This document shows positions 63,251 through 64,000 of a stretch of 64,000 nucleotides of DNA, piece by piece. The stretch covers positions 434,001 through 498,000 of the forward strand of contig NZ_HG917869.1 of the NCBI RefSeq assembly GCF_000577895.1, read 5' to 3'. Numbering within the stretch: position 1 is the stretch's first letter; each line of letters starts with the position of its first letter. The notes under the pieces are model-generated. The model did no database searches. It saw only the letters and a program-made list of their open reading frames with translations, and was not told where the DNA came from. The translations under genes were made by a program, and so were the position numbers. The stretch comes from Clostridium bornimense (GTDB taxonomy: Bacteria > Bacillota > Clostridia > Clostridiales > Clostridiaceae).

Positions 63251-63442
63251 ATGTGCTTTTATCTCTTTATATATTATTTACCTTCTAAGATATTCAGTGG
63301 GGATTTGACAACAAATAGAAAATGGATTGAAAAAGAATTAGAAACTGTTACTGAAAAATATCCAATTGTATTTATGGCAAATGGTACAGGGGTTCCATAT
63401 ATAAAATATGAAGCAAGCTGTACGCAATTGCCATTAGCATAA
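63251..63442 (+). pseudogene. Truncated alpha/beta hydrolase
   Basis: A 63-codon frame contains LTTNRKWIEKEL, then YPIVFMANGTGVPYIKYEA, which matches the first strand and oxyanion segment of PET-hydrolase-like alpha/beta hydrolases. The nucleophile Gly-x-Ser-x-Gly and all later parts are absent and the frame ends with unrelated residues. It looks like the leftover of a deletion. No ribosome site precedes it. Confidence 0.55.
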
Positions 63443-63489
63443 GCTTTGAAATGGACTTATGATGTAAGCAAAGTAAGCATTCTTTAAGC

Positions 63490-63537
63490 AGCCTCCTATG
63501 ATAATTTTATTTTATCTTAGGAGGCTACTATATTTTT
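63490..63537 (+). terminator. Terminator after the hydrolase fragment
   Basis: GCCTCCTATGATA and TATCTTAGGAGGC (63491-63525) pair with one mismatch, then ATATTTTTT. The surrounding gap 63443-63696 shows no other feature. Confidence 0.75.
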
Positions 63538-63696
63538 TATTTTAAAGGCTTTATTTCACAGTCTCACTTTTAAAAATCTCGTCATATTTAACAAATCTAC
63601 TATTTCTTCTAATTTTTACTTTTAAATCACAAATTTTAATTACATAGCAGTCTAATTTTCCATTGGGCTTCGATAATATGTACATTATATAATATT

Positions 63697-64000
63697 CTAA
63701 TAATTAACGTTAAATGCCATCAATAAAATTATACCCGCCGATAAAAGTTGAACTATTTTATAATACTGTGGTATCTCTTCTTTTATCTTTATTACTATTT
63801 GTCCAATAAGTGGTGCATAAATAATTACCGAGAAAATTGAATTAGCCACTCCAAAACATAACATTAATGCCATTGCTAAAAATATATCTAAAGTTGCTGC
63901 ATAAGTTAATGAAATTATCAATGGGCTACAAGGAATTAATCCATAAATTAAGCCAATTATAAAATATGACATTTTATTAAGCCTTTCGAATTTTGAGCTG
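63697..64000 (-). CDS. Partial TauE/SafE or DsbD-like membrane protein
   Basis: The C-terminal part (about 101 codons) of a membrane protein runs in from the right edge. In-frame codons continue upstream of ATG 63972 (ERLNK, then MSYFIIGLIYGLIPCSPL), so the true start is outside. The motif GLIPCSPLIISLTYAAT and the following glycine-rich helix match the DsbD_2 / sulfite-exporter TauE group, which moves electrons, sulfite or heavy metals. Three membrane helices are visible. Confidence 0.75.
   Translation of the reverse strand, partial: SSKFERLNKMSYFIIGLIYGLIPCSPLIISLTYAATLDIFLAMALMLCFGVANSIFSVIIYAPLIGQIVIKIKEEIPQYYKIVQLLSAGIILLMAFNVNY

Overview
The window looks like chromosome of an anaerobic, nitrogen-fixing, low-GC Clostridium (saccharolytic, C. 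beijerinckii / C. butyricum / C. pasteurianum type). The evidence is the AT-rich sequence with strong GGAGG ribosome sites, the clostridial nif gene set (fused nifN-B, NifD with an extra internal segment, short NifK, split nifV), and AT-rich hairpin terminators. Most genes lie on the minus strand. No rRNA, tRNA, CRISPR array, insertion sequence or prophage was recognised.

Layout. 0-4.6 kb: a partial ASKHA-like gene, then an ABC-2 exporter operon with its own MerR regulator and a MerR-type promoter, a cupin and two small unknown proteins. 4.9-6.8 kb: a large membrane protein of the DUF6020 type. 7.0-16.45 kb: the main nitrogenase operon nifH-nifI1-nifI2-nifD-nifK-nifE-nifN-B plus a parvulin prolyl isomerase. 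16.7-20.8 kb: a second nif operon, nifV-omega, nifV-alpha, an AnfO homologue, an unknown repeat protein and a HTH + periplasmic-binding-protein-like regulator. 21.1-23.7 kb: divergent modABC for molybdate uptake. 23.8-26.6 kb: a P-type cation ATPase under a NiCo riboswitch. 26.7-36.5 kb: envelope and signalling genes (a frameshifted GT2, cardiolipin synthase, CmpB-like membrane protein, MarR, TetR-cupin, a two-component system with TIM-barrel and UBA/DUF4342 partners). 36.7-50.3 kb: mixed accessory genes and much gene decay (frameshifted HEPN and pectate lyase, internally deleted ketopantoate reductase and tyrosine phosphatase, an ABC remnant). 51.1-61.3 kb: a urea/guanidine carboxylase operon with two DUF1989 proteins, allophanate hydrolase, a Tau/Ssu-type ABC transporter and two PII proteins. 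61.4-64 kb: LuxR regulator, cold-shock protein, Nim-like flavoprotein, hydrolase fragment and a partial TauE/DsbD-like membrane protein.

How it works together. ModABC imports molybdate, the two NifV halves make homocitrate, NifB/NifE/NifN build FeMo-cofactor, NifH and NifDK fix N2, and NifI1/NifI2 switch nitrogenase off when ammonium is plentiful. The urea/guanidine operon is a second nitrogen source. It carries its own PII pair, whose members resemble NifI1 and NifI2 respectively, which hints that the NifI-type switch has been adapted to this pathway.

Most notable regulatory sequence: the nifH leader, where a predicted promoter is followed by three GAAC motifs at 10-base intervals and then two terminator-like hairpins before nifH. 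Leader terminators also stand before nifV-omega, the urea/guanidine operon, the MATE gene and the ATPase (riboswitch). Three genes are broken by single-base changes in or beside A/T runs, so sequencing error must be excluded before calling them pseudogenes.
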